Source: Motacilla alba alba (lineage: Eukaryota > Chordata > Aves > Passeriformes > Motacillidae). From it: DNA of 64,000 nucleotides. The stretch is from the NCBI RefSeq assembly GCF_015832195.1, contig NC_052026.1, positions 18,199,013 through 18,263,012 on the forward strand, in the 5' to 3' direction. A program made the translations under genes and the position numbers. Each line of letters begins with the position of its first letter. Within the stretch, counting starts at the first letter, position 1. The notes below the pieces were generated by a model that was not told the DNA's origin, ran no database searches, and was given only the letters and a program-made list of their open reading frames with translations. Below are positions 35,136 through 46,115 of this stretch, piece after piece.

Positions 35136-36189
35136 TCACTTTCTCAGCATGCAGTCAGTGGTAAACTTTCAGGTGGTCAAAAGTAGGAGAGGGAACTCGA
35201 TTTTTCTTCAAATAATTTGAAAATCAGTACTTTTTGGTAAAAGATCTCCTTTTTAACCTATTACCCAACTGCTGTTCAGAGTTGCAATGTGGTGAATGAT
35301 GTTGCATCCACAAATGCTGAAAATAAAACAGGTGAGTGATGCAAAGTGGGCGAGCTCTGTGCACTCACACAGTCCTATCCACCTCTTCAGAGTGATGTTT
35401 ACAACAGAACTGTGTTTCTCCTGAAATACTTCTGAAATATTTTAAATTTAGTGGAATTTCTCCAGAGCTTCTAAAAATCTTTTCTTCATTGTAACATACC
35501 CCACTGCCAGGAAGTGTTTTGCTCTTCCAGGATGAACTGAAAAAAAAAAAATTGATAAAACCTTTTCCAAAATGCTATTTATTTTCTTCATAGTATGGTT
35601 TGGGTTGGAATTAGTGCTTTATTTATATGATATTTATGTGATGCCAGCAGCATATACAGGGCAAGGCAGTCCATTCTAACCATCTTCCTCATGTCTTAAA
35701 TCTTACAGTAGCCGAGTTAATTGTACTTCAGCTTAGAAAGAAACAAAAGTCTCCTCTAAGTTCAGACTAAACATGAGAAATTGTAACCAGAAGGGAAATT
35801 TTAAATTTTTTAAAGTTATGTGGGAAGATATAAACCCAGCAGGTTGGGCTGGAGCGACTCTTTCAGCTCCAGTTTGTTGTGTTTACAGTATTACTCCAGT
35901 CCTGTGGAAACTAAAAACTATCATAAATCTCCCCAATGCCCCATATTTTAGGGGCTTGAGTTTTCTTACATTTTCTGCTGGTTTGAAGCCCAACAACAAA
36001 GAAGGTTCTTGGTAGGACGAGCTCTAAAATTAAAACTACTCTGACACACCGAGATATACAACCTCACTCTGGAGGTACCAACATTTCGACCACAACTTTA
36101 ACAAATTTCTTCCCCTCCCTCCAGCCTCTCCTCCATCCCATAATAGCCTCTATGTTTCCAAAGCAGAGCCCCACATCTGTAATATATTA
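35136..36189. other. Single-copy block, no gene
   Basis: AT-rich with short homopolymers (A run near 35540). The longest frame is 80 codons. No family recognised. Confidence 0.6.
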
Positions 36190-36262
36190 TGTGCATAATT
36201 TGCACTTAATTACCAACCACATTGATGAAACCGTTGCGCGACAATTAAACCTAATTAGGTTT
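36190..36262. promoter_or_regulatory. TAATTA-rich stretch with 16-bp palindrome
   Basis: It contains ACTTAATTACC and, at 36247-36262, the perfect palindrome AAACCTAATTAGGTTT centred on CTAATTAG (36251-36258), followed by a short T run. CTAATTAG is a common homeodomain target. A 16-bp palindrome is expected about once by chance in a window of this size, so this is weak evidence. Confidence 0.15.
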
Positions 36263-38085
36263 TTTTTTTTACCATTCCCTCTTTAACTGGGTGTCTTATC
36301 AGCTCTCATCTTGCTGGAGACGTTCAGCCCCAAGTGTGAGCACCATTTCTTCCCAATTCCAGGTGAAGGCAAAGCTGGGGATTAACAAATGTGTGTCAGC
36401 CCGTGACCCAGTGTGAGGCACTTTGCATTCCCAATTGTTTCCATGTGGGCGTCAGCAAATGTTCATCTCCAAGCTAAAAATAGATGACCAGGCTGCCCCC
36501 TCCACGAAATCAGACAGGACTTGTAGGGCTTCCCAGGAGTGGTTATTCAGAGTTAAGTCGTGTAATTCAAAGGGTTCATTGAGTTTTCAGCGATAATTTG
36601 AAGATATTGTTTTCCTCAAGCGCAGAATTTTAGCTGCTATTAAAAGAAAGTCACAATTATACAAATTTTAGCTAATGATGGAAATGAAGAAGCCTAATGA
36701 GATGTACAAACACTGAGATAGTGATAGCTGCATTTAAAGAGTTACTATTTTTCCCCAGAATTGTTGTATTTGAGATATTTCTATATTGATGGATTTGAGG
36801 GGATGGATTCTTTTTCTCTAGAGAAAGCAACACCAAAATATTTGATACCCTGAAAGTGTTGTTTCAGTGTCAGATACTGTGGGCAGACCTTTGAGTTGAT
36901 CTTTGCACCAAATAACAAAATGAAATAATACTTTATTGTAGTTTATATTTATTTATTATAGTTTTACTGGGGCTGAGTTTGGGGAAAATTATAAATGAAA
37001 GGAAAAGATAAAATAGATTCTCAAACTTGCAGTTCACTCTCTTTTAAAAGAAAACAAGCTAAAAATGATTCATGTTCACTGTTGAATTTCAGTGCTGTTA
37101 ATGGAATTTTTGTAAATAAATTCTCCCAAATTCACTGATATTTGAATTTTCCCCTGCTCCTCTGAGTATTGTTTTCCTCACAGTTATAGACTTACTCAAT
37201 TCTTATCCAAATTACATCTTTACCTAATATTCCCTGTACTTTCCTTATTAGTGAGAACTTTTAAAATATTTAATTCACATACTGAAAAAAAGTTATTTGT
37301 ATGCCTGAATATTGCAGTATGATAAAGACGAAATATATATGTCATATATATAAAATAATGTGGCAGTGGCACAGGCTGGACTCTTAATTTTGAATTTAAC
37401 TGTGTCCTCTCTTTCTCAGGTGGGAGCACTCAATTTTTTCTTCTATTAAATTTCTTAAGAAATATTTATATTTGGGTGGGGGATTAAGTTAATTCTGCTA
37501 CAAGTGAAAGGTTTCATATATGCAGAGAAAGAATTTCTGATTTTTTTTCCAATAGAATTTAACCAATTGTTTAAAAATTCTGCTTCTTTGGCAGAGAAAA
37601 TCATTGCAGTATTTTGGTTATTGTCTGATCCACCAGTGATTGGAGTCTGTTGAATAAATTCACAGGACAATGCTTTTGGCAGATTTTTACAGTCTTTTCA
37701 TAAATTATTTGACTCAAATGATTTTCATCTCTTTCCCAGCTGATAGTATTGCTTTGGGAATTTGCCCATCCATTCCAGAGGAGAAAAGATTCCTGTGAAA
37801 TCTTTCAAATAATCATCTCAAGCAAGAAATATTTTCCTTCAATCTGGTGTCTGCAGAACCCGTAAGGAAAGCTCAGCGTTCACACACAGCACCTCAAACA
37901 AATTAAATTTTCATTTTGCTCTAATTTTGCCTGTAATTTTTTGCACTAATGATTTATAAATTATAAAAACAGCAGCAGGATTTAGCTGCAAACATGCCCT
38001 GGATGCTTGGAAAGCCAAACTTTCCCCTTGGACACCCACCCAGAGCACCTCTCAGCGGGGTCTGCATGAGGGGAGTGGTGTGGGG
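36263..38085. other. AT-rich single-copy block
   Basis: It includes a 14-bp palindrome at 36813-36826 (TTTCTCTAGAGAAA) and an alternating AT segment near 37333-37355. The longest frame is about 74 codons. No gene or family recognised. Confidence 0.6.
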
Positions 38086-38144
38086 TGGGGGCAAACATTT
38101 CTGTTTGGGGGCAAACATTTCTTTCTGGGGGCAAAACCATTTCT
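38086..38144. repeat. Tandem repeat, 20-bp unit, nearly three copies
   Basis: GGGGGCAAACATTTCT-type units begin near 38086, 38106 and 38126. The third differs by small changes (CAAAACCATTTC). The regular 20-bp spacing shows tandem duplication. It lies inside a 187-codon plus frame that otherwise shows nothing recognisable, and translation gives loose repeats. Confidence 0.85.
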
Positions 38145-40615
38145 TTTCAAGCAGCAGGAGAGTTCCAGCCCCTGCCATGGGTAACAGGGAGCCTCCCTCC
38201 AGTTTCCCAGTGATTCCTTCAGCGAGTGTGAAATGCTGGAAAGCGCAGCCCCGATGCCTTTATGAATGGACTGTTTGTCTCCCTCTCCCCTGCCAGCCCT
38301 TTTTAATTTTTTTTAATTATTTATTTTCCCCTTCCTTTTTCACCCCACGCTTGTCCAGTGGCCCAAAGCAGCTTAGCAGATATGGCAGCTCCAGGAATTA
38401 TGGAAACGTGGATGTGGCTCTGCTGATTTGTACCCAGCGTGCCAAAGTTTTGTCAAGTTGGGGTTTTTTCACTACAAAATTTCTTCTTTTTGAGAAGGTG
38501 CAGGACAAGGAACTGATTTTTTTTTTTTTTCTTCAAGATGTGACTCTGGGCACCTGACGTGCTCAAAATAACTGCTCAAATTTAAACACACACTGTGCCT
38601 AATATAACCCAGATCTAAAATCTTTCTCCAACACTGCTGTCGAGGTCTGGATCCAGGGATAATTCCTGCAGGTGGAATTCATCTCTGAAATAAATCCGTA
38701 TCTGGGAGACAACCAGGATCAGGCTGTTTGAGTTCCCTCCTTCGTGCCACCTTCCAAAAGGACAAAATCCATCTTTTGTGCACTCTGGGAGAGGGGAGTT
38801 TAAAAAATGCTGGAGTTTTGTTTAATTAGGTGGCCTCGCAGTTCATTTGCTGGCAAATCACCCAAACTGCTTCCAGGGCTGATGTTAAAATCTGTTTCCA
38901 TATTTTCTTGTGGGGGGAAAAAAGAAAAAAAAGAGGGGGAAAAAAGGTTATCCTTCACCCTTTCCAGCAAGCCAGGAAAGCTTGAAACCTGAAATAGTGG
39001 CTTAATGCCCAGACAGAGAGGAACTGAAATAAATACGAGCAAGGTTAAGAATTTTCGTAATTGAGAGCACCTGCTCCAATTTTATATGTAGGGTTGCTAA
39101 AAATTCCTTCATTACAGTGCAGGAGCTCAGTGAAATTTTTGGTGCTGAGAAACTCAAAGGAGTCCTTAGGATTTCTCCATGGAAAGGTTTTCCCTACTGT
39201 TTTCCAAGGGAATTTTGTGTGCCCAAAGGGAGCTGCAGGTGAAGCTGCAGGGCCAGGTGCAGGTGGCGTAACTCAGCCTGGCTGTGGATGAGTGACAGGG
39301 CAGGGATGTGAAAAGAAATCAACTGGCAAATCCTCTCTACTTGGAAAGTTTCAAGCAAAAAATGTAAATTTCTGCTGCTTTTCCCAGGGAGCTGCACATC
39401 TCCTGGGTGTATCAGCCCTTTGTACCTGCTCAATCACCCTCTCAAGAAAAACGTGCCAGGGAAGCGAATTATGACCTTAATTTATGATGCACCAAATATC
39501 TGTGGGAGAATTTTTTTTGATGGGAGAAGGACAAAAGCAAGAAGGGATTCAGAAATGGGAATGGGGTCTTGTGAAGCTGTTGTAGCTGGAAAAGGCACAC
39601 ACCAGGCTGGGTCTTGGGTATTAAATGAGAAATTTTAAGCCAATTTCTTGGCAAAATGAATCATTTCAATTTAAACGCACTAATATTAAGCCATTAGCCG
39701 GAGACTTTGAGACAGCACCATTCTTTTGGCTTTTGTCTGAGGGTGAAACAATTAGGGACTAATCCTTTAAACTGTATTATTTTTGGAGTTGAGGTTGATT
39801 ATTCCCAGACCACTCAAACCTTCTAGCGCTGCTGTCAGAGTTGAGACCTCCAGAGGCCTTTTGCTGCAGTTGTGATGATCCAAGGACACACAACTTGTCT
39901 AAGAAAAGGAGCAGCCTCTCTCACAACCCCACTTTCAGCTACAATCTCTTTATTTTTACACGGCCTCATGACAAAAGAGGAGGTCTTTGATGTTGGAAGT
40001 TTAATCTCAGTGTTGACAATGAGTCTCTCAGTAGCCCTGGTTAAATTTTTTGTTTTATTGCACCTTGCTTTCCCCAAACAGATGATGATTCCTCTGTTAA
40101 TGGTCTGAAAATAATATTCACAATAAACTTTTCAACCAGGTCAGAGCCTTCAGATGACAGAAGTGCTTTAGGAAGTGCTGTTTGAGTTTTAATAAAAATT
40201 ATTAAAGGTAAGGAAAGAGCAGCGTGCTGGAGATGGCAAACAGATCCCAGGGAACTGCCATGTTTTGCTCAAAATTCCTCCCCAGCTGCAACCAGAGTAA
40301 TTTTGTTCTGGGCTGGTGCCTCCTGAGGGGGTTTTCACAGTTTGACCCCCCAGTGATTTGTCACAAGTCCATAATCCTGGCATGGGATACTGTGCTCGGG
40401 ATGGCAAACTTGGCTTGTATGTGCTGAAAAGTGGGAGAGGAATTTGGGAGGCTCAAAGACCTGCTCCTTGGGGTGAGAAATGGCCCCTCAATTCAGGTTT
40501 TGCTTGGTTTTATATTTTTTTTTCCCAAATGTGAAGCCCAACCTCAAACTGCAGGTGAGAGGGAAGGCTGATAACTTAAGGGAGCTGACAAGAAATGTGA
40601 GAGTGACAATTTATG
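38145..40615. other. Single-copy non-coding block
   Basis: It includes a 14-base T run (38517-38530) and an A/G-rich patch near 38918-38945. The plus frame 37994-38557 (187 codons) ends in the T run with a Phe-rich tail and has no domain. No gene called. Confidence 0.6.
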
Positions 40616-40893
40616 GTCTGGAGGGACAGGACAAGGCAGGATAGCTTCAAACTGACAAAGGACAGGGTTAGATGGGATATTAGAAATAAATTCTTCCCTG
40701 TAAGGGTGGGCAGGCCCTGTCACAGGGTGCCCAGAGCAGCTGTGGCTGCCCCTGGATCCCTGGCAGTGCCCAAGGCCAGGCTGGACAGGGCTTGGAGCAG
40801 CCTGGGACAGTGGAAGGTGTCCCTGGCCATGGCAGGGGATGGGATGAGCTTTAAGGTCCCTTCCCACCCAAACCATTCCATGATTCCATGATT
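40616..40893 (+). mobile_element. CR1 LINE fragment, well-preserved 3' end, + strand
   Basis: About 278 bases follow the CR1 3' region: GACAGGACAAGGCAGG, GCTTCAAACTGACAAAGG, GGGTTAGATGGGATATTAG, AAATTCTTCCCTGTAAGGGT, GGGTGCCCAGAGCAGCTGTG, AGTGCCCAAGGCCAGGCTGG, GACAGTGGAAGGTGTCCCTG, GCCATGGCAGGGGATGG and TTCCCACCCAAACCATTCC. It ends in two ATTCCATG-type octamers. It is the best-preserved copy in the window and about 90% identical by eye to the 14605 copy. 5'-truncated, non-coding. Confidence 0.95.
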
Positions 40894-41719
40894 GCAGTGG
40901 AAGCAAGGCTCCAGCAATGCCACCACGGTGCAAGGCTGTGCTGAGCCAGAGGGATGTGACCAGCATCAGGAAAAGAGGGAAATTAAAATGTTCATCAGAA
41001 TTTTATCTGGTGGATGTTCATTTAACACAGGGCATGACTTTGGCTGAATGTGGTCTAAATCCAGGGAAAATCCAACACTGGGAATTGGTCATTACTCTTG
41101 TGAATAATGGTATTTTCAGAAAGATTGCCTTGACAATAAACTCTATCTCCCTGGAATAACCCTGTCCCAGTGTTACTAGATGTCCTTTATTAATTGTCAC
41201 TTTTTTCAGGCCCTGCAGGGGCACCTTAGGTTCACCAACCAGCAAACCACAGTTTTCTGTCCTCATTTTTGTGCCAGATCTAAAACCCCACAGTCACGGC
41301 CCATGAAGCAGAGATCCAGTATAAACTGGGAAACGAGACAGGAATGCTGCAGTGAATCCACAGCTGACCCAGAGCCAGGATCTGTGGTTTGAAGGGATCT
41401 GCAGGGTGGAGAGGCAGCAGTGAGCTGCCACCCGTAGGAAATCCTCCCCAAGAGGCCGAGGATGGGCACAAACATGGGTGGAAAACAGGTGAATCCTCCT
41501 GCATCAGCTGCTGCATTGAGATGTTTCCCAAGGGCTGGCACAGCCTGAGCCTGGGAGCTGGCAGGGATTTTTGCTTCACTGGGAGAGAAGTAACATTCTT
41601 GAACTCACAGAAATTACCCCATTTTACTAGGGGATAAATCTAATCAGATTGTATCCAAATGGACTATCTGTCAATTTTACCCACACATGTATCTCATTTT
41701 CTTAATACCTAAGCTGCTT
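40894..41719. other. Single-copy block, no gene
   Basis: Several 70-100-codon frames overlap on both strands (41180-41637); none is recognisable. Confidence 0.6.
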
Positions 41720-41870
41720 AGAAGCTTTAGTGTATTTATTTTCCTTTCACCCCTGCACTGAGGAGATGCACTGTCCCTATTTTACAGCTGGGGAAGTTGC
41801 TCACAGGAAGATTTAAGTGCAGGAATTCACAGCAGTCACTGAGTAGAACGGAATTCAGCGTGGCTGCAGA
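41720..41870 (+). mobile_element. Probable MIR-like SINE relic, + strand
   Basis: In order the sequence gives CACTGAGGAGATGCACTGTC, TATTTTACAGCTGGGGAAG, GCTCACAGGAAGATTTAAG, TGCAGGAATTCACAGCAG, TCACTGAGTAGAACGGAATT. This tracks the MIR core (TATTTTACAGATGAGGAAAC, GAGGCACAGAGAGGTTAAG, then 'AAGGTCACACAGCTAG' and 'GTGGCAGAGC'), with many substitutions. The parallel order over about 100 bases makes this more convincing than the 35-kb relic. Function is not implied. Confidence 0.6.
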
Positions 41871-44800
41871 ACCCACCTGCCACTCTGGGTAAATACTCAG
41901 TCAAGGAGCTCTGTGGTATTACCTGTGCTAATTCCTGGAAAACAGGGCTAATTGCACCCACTCACACTCCCTGCAGGGTAGAAATGGGCTCAGGGAGTCA
42001 GGCAGGGCAGGCTGGAGCAATCCCAGGAGCTGATCTGTGTCCTGGAGGCTGGTGGTGGCAATCCCATGGGAAGGGCTCACCCACCAAGAGCACTGAATTG
42101 TGCCATGGGATCTGGATACAAGGTGGAGGGAACTAAAGGTACACTAAAATCTCTGTTTTCTCAATTCTCTACCCTTCTTTTCCCTGGAACTGTGTAAGAA
42201 GGATCTACCAGTCCAGGCCAAATTATCAGCCCTCCTGTCCCCTCCTGTCTCCCAGTCAATCACTCCAGCTCACTGAATTCCCTGTTTTGTTTTGTTTTTT
42301 TCTCAGAGACTTGAACAGAACCTTTGAGAGGAGCAAGGACACAGTGATAAATCAGAGCAGCAGCACGTGCACGAGCGTGGCACCGCAGCAGAGATCATTC
42401 CTTGAGTCCCAAGTCATAATTAACTCCCTGAAGGACAGAAACCTGACAGGAAATCCAAAATCTCTTTGCAATCCACTAAATATTGCAGGAATGAATGGCT
42501 GGCACGGGGGAAGGAATGTTGGCTGGAAGTGAAGCCTTTTGGTTTGAGCTTTTCCTGGGCTGAGTTTATTTAGCATACAGCTCGGAGGCACTTGCTGGTT
42601 CATATCTGGGAATGGAAGTTCCATGGCTGAGCTGGGAGATGGAAGGGTGGCAGCTCAGTCTGCTGATACCTGGAGTTAATTCTGCACCTGCACAGGGCCT
42701 CGGGTGGTGTTTGAAACATTGGAAGGGTTTAACTGTGGGTTTATGTGGAACAGTTCAAAACGGGGCTGCCCCGTGGGTCTTTGTACTCAGACCGTGACGT
42801 CTGAGGTGTGAGTCCCTCTGGCTTTTTCTTTTTCCATGGGTGAAATAGAAGCAAAAACATAAAAAAAAAATAAAAATCTGAACCCTTCACCTGTCAAACC
42901 AAAAAAATTCCACTGCATTTCAGATCCAGTTTCCCTCAAGGGTAGGGTGAGAGAAAGAAAAGACATCAGATGTCATGTAACTGCTACCAGATGATGTTCA
43001 TGAGGGTCACAGTGAGGATCCCATATGAAATAAACAGAATATAAATTACAAGTCTCAGTGAAATGATGCAGCTTCACAACAGCTGCTCGTTGGCCCCTTC
43101 CTCAAGAGCTCTGGCTTTGCCAAGCTTGGAATTGCAGCCTTGGGGTGAGAGCTCCCATCCTCAGACGTGCTGGAGAGCATCACTCTGGGCCAGCTCACCT
43201 CTGCTGCTCCATGGCCAGGCAGCACCAGCCCTCCGTGCTCCTTCCCATGGCAGAGCAGCAGAGCTGAAGGAGCAGAGGGCTGGATTTTAGGGGGCATTCC
43301 CGAGGAGCCCTCGGTGTTGAAACTGCAGGTGATGAGTTTCCAATCAGATAAGGCGATGGTAATTCCAGATGACCCTGCCATCAGCTGCGGGAATCGCCAG
43401 GCGGGGAATGTAGGGCTTGGGTTTCACTCAGAGCCTGGACACATTTATAACATTTCACTAAATGAATAGGGAGTACTGTGACCCAGCTGGGAAATTTATG
43501 GGCTTGGTTGTGGCTCTGACAGGACTTTGGAGTGAGATATCATGGGCGTCGGGGGTGGAGGCTCATCTCAGCCTGAAATTGGGGTGGGGGTAGGGGTGAG
43601 AAGCAGAGATAAAGCAGCTGTTGAAAAGCTTAAGCTCTGTGTCTCTGGCTAAAAGCAGCTTGAGAACATGCTCACTGAGGTGTCAACCCTCTACCAAGTG
43701 CCCAGGAGGTGAAAAATATCCCAAGTGAAGGACAAACCAAGTCCCATGTTGGGGGTTGCAGGAGCTCGGTCATAAAATGTGCAGATTCACAGGAGGAGGG
43801 AGAGGAGGAATAGTTCCATGGGAGGAGGAGAGGTCATTCCTGACAATGTGCAGCTCCACGAAGCTGGAGTTGTGCTACACAGGGATGTTTCACTCCACTG
43901 TCTGTGGTCACTCAACCCCTTTTCTCTCAGGGTTGGACTGGGGGATTTATAGCACGTTTTGGATGTTCAACAGCATCCGTTGCACAGCCTAAACTGAACT
44001 CCTCGAGAAGTGGAAGCTAATCTTTGCCTAAGCTACATACAATGATCTGCTGTGACCTTCCTGGCTGATGCTTACAAAAGCCTTCCTTAGAAGCTGAGGG
44101 TGAAAAGCAGGGTTGAAAGATTTACTGGGACATTTACAAGTGTGATAACATTTTTCAGCCTGTTTGGTTTTATGATAAATCATTTTTTATTGCCCCAGAA
44201 AACCTGGAAGATGGTGACCAGAAGTCGAATATTTTTGGCTTTGTCATTGGAAAATCAGACCCAAAGTGTTTCAGCTATGAATGGAAGGAAATTTAAAGCA
44301 CAGAACAATCTGAGGTAACCAGGCAAAACACTTGCTCTGGCTGTCCAAAAACAACCAAAAAATGCCTAGAAATAAACAAAAGATGTATTTTGTAGGCCAC
44401 TGAGAAGGCCTTTATTTTTTTTCCCTTTTGATATTGAAGAATTTTTTTGAATTTTTTCCAAAGAAAGTAGTGAGCTTGAAAAATGGTGGTGGGGAGGGGT
44501 CCATTAAAAATATGAATGTTTGGAACAAAGCCAAGTGGTCATGATTTGTTTTATTTGAAAAATGTCAACCAGCTGTACCTATGAAACTGAAAACCAGGTA
44601 AAAATTGCCCCAGTCTCTGGGGTTTTTTTTTTTTGAAACTGAAAAGTCAACCAAGGTTCATCAGAATGGTTTGTGACCTTCCAACTGAGTGTCCTAGGCT
44701 TGCTGGAAACTGGACCTGGCTAACAGGATTGCTGGAAATAATGTGGACTCAGCTAAGTTTCACTTTCATTTTTGTGCACAAACCCAAGTTATGGGGTGTT

Positions 44801-46060
44801 TATACCAAAAGTAAACTGAGATTTACACACAATTTTTACATATTCATTGGTACCAACAAACTGAGCTGCACAGAAATGAATGTGGGGTTGCAGTGAAGTA
44901 ATCACTTTTGGCATTGGCATGATTGGAAACTGGATCTTATCCTGAATATCCACCAGCAAATCCTGTGACTCCTGAAGTGCTATTATAAATAACCAATGGT
45001 TTAAAGCAATTATCTCATTTTTAATTATTCTAAACCTCCCAAATGAGGAGAATCTGATCAATTTATCTCTGTGAACAGTAATTCTTTGTTGAAAGCCAGC
45101 ATTGCTTGAGTTTCTTTCAAGTTCAGATTAAGAAGAAAAGGGTTTGTCAACCAGAAAACTCCTTGGGTGTCACCTTCTGCTCCATGTTAACACCATCCCT
45201 AGTGGTTAAATCCTGATCCATGAGCAGGGCTCATACACCTAAAGCAATGGGAATTAGGGACACAAAACCAGCTGAATAATAAAATGAAAGCCATTTTCAG
45301 TCTCCATGCAGCTGAAGCTCTGTGCAGGTCTTTTTCCAGTGCTCATAATCCCACAATTCTAATTTGAGCAGTGAGCTCCCAAACCTGTTTGGTTTCAGGA
45401 CCCCCCTTTGGAGAGTTCATCTGCAGCAGGAAAAAGTGGTTGGTGTTCTGGATACAGAGTGAACCAAAATCAAAGGCTCCAGGTCTGTTTTTCCAGGGCA
45501 ATCTACACCTATGCAGTAGCTTCCCTGGAATCTGAACCATCTCCTGCAGCACACAGCGCTGAACCCCTGCCAGGAATGATAAACACATCCCATTTTTCTT
45601 TCCTTATCTGTTTGCACTTTGTTAATATCTCCTCTCAACCCCTTCCACTCACTTCCAGTGGCTCTTATCAACAGCCAGCAAAGAAATCCTTCCCAGCCAA
45701 TGTCTGGAGCTTTTGTGTGGGAAATTTTCTCACCCGTGCACATAAGATGTGATTTACACGAGTTGTGATATGGGGGTTCATTAGGGAATTAATTAAGATC
45801 AATCACATAACAGGTAAAATATAGGGATGGAAGATGACACAACCTCTCAGACCTCTGATTACATGAGACACCAAAATATATTGCCACAGAAATCATGGAA
45901 AACATTCCTTTGCCTTGCTGAGAGGAGTTTAACATTGAAAGCCTCATAGTAGTGTTTGTTGGAACACTGCTGTTCATTGCTAAACATTAAAAACAAAAAA
46001 TCGAGAGGGAGAAGCTAGCTTGCCTTAGGTTATTAATTTTAAGTTCCAAATCAATTTATT
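41871..46060. other. Single-copy non-coding block
   Basis: There is no gene or repeat family in 4.2 kb. T-rich sequence ending in a CAG-like acceptor occurs near 42285-42306, followed by an 81-codon open frame (42287-42532), but no donor was found. Other frames reach about 114 codons (45408-45752) with no domain. Confidence 0.6.
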
Positions 46061-46115
46061 TTGGTTTTTTTTTTATTACATTATATATAAAACACCATAA
46101 AAGAAAAAAAAAATG
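46061..46115. repeat. Facing T and A runs with AT-rich centre
   Basis: A 10-base T run (46065-46074) and a 10-base A run (46104-46113) face each other across an AT-rich centre. They could form a weak hairpin but are more simply explained as two short homopolymers. Confidence 0.6.

Noticed and set aside
36813..36826. 14-bp palindrome TTTCTCTAGAGAAA
   Set aside because: Several palindromes of this length are expected by chance in 64 kb, and nothing around it supports function.
40544..40966. Frames overlapping the CR1 copy at 40616
   Set aside because: The CR1 fragment is from the non-coding 3' part of the element; peptides here (and similar ones at 10491, 14570 and 54034) are chance translations of repeat DNA.
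42287..42532. T-rich acceptor-like signal followed by an 81-codon open frame
   Set aside because: There is no acceptable splice donor at the far end and no recognisable peptide; the T-rich run is one of many in the window.
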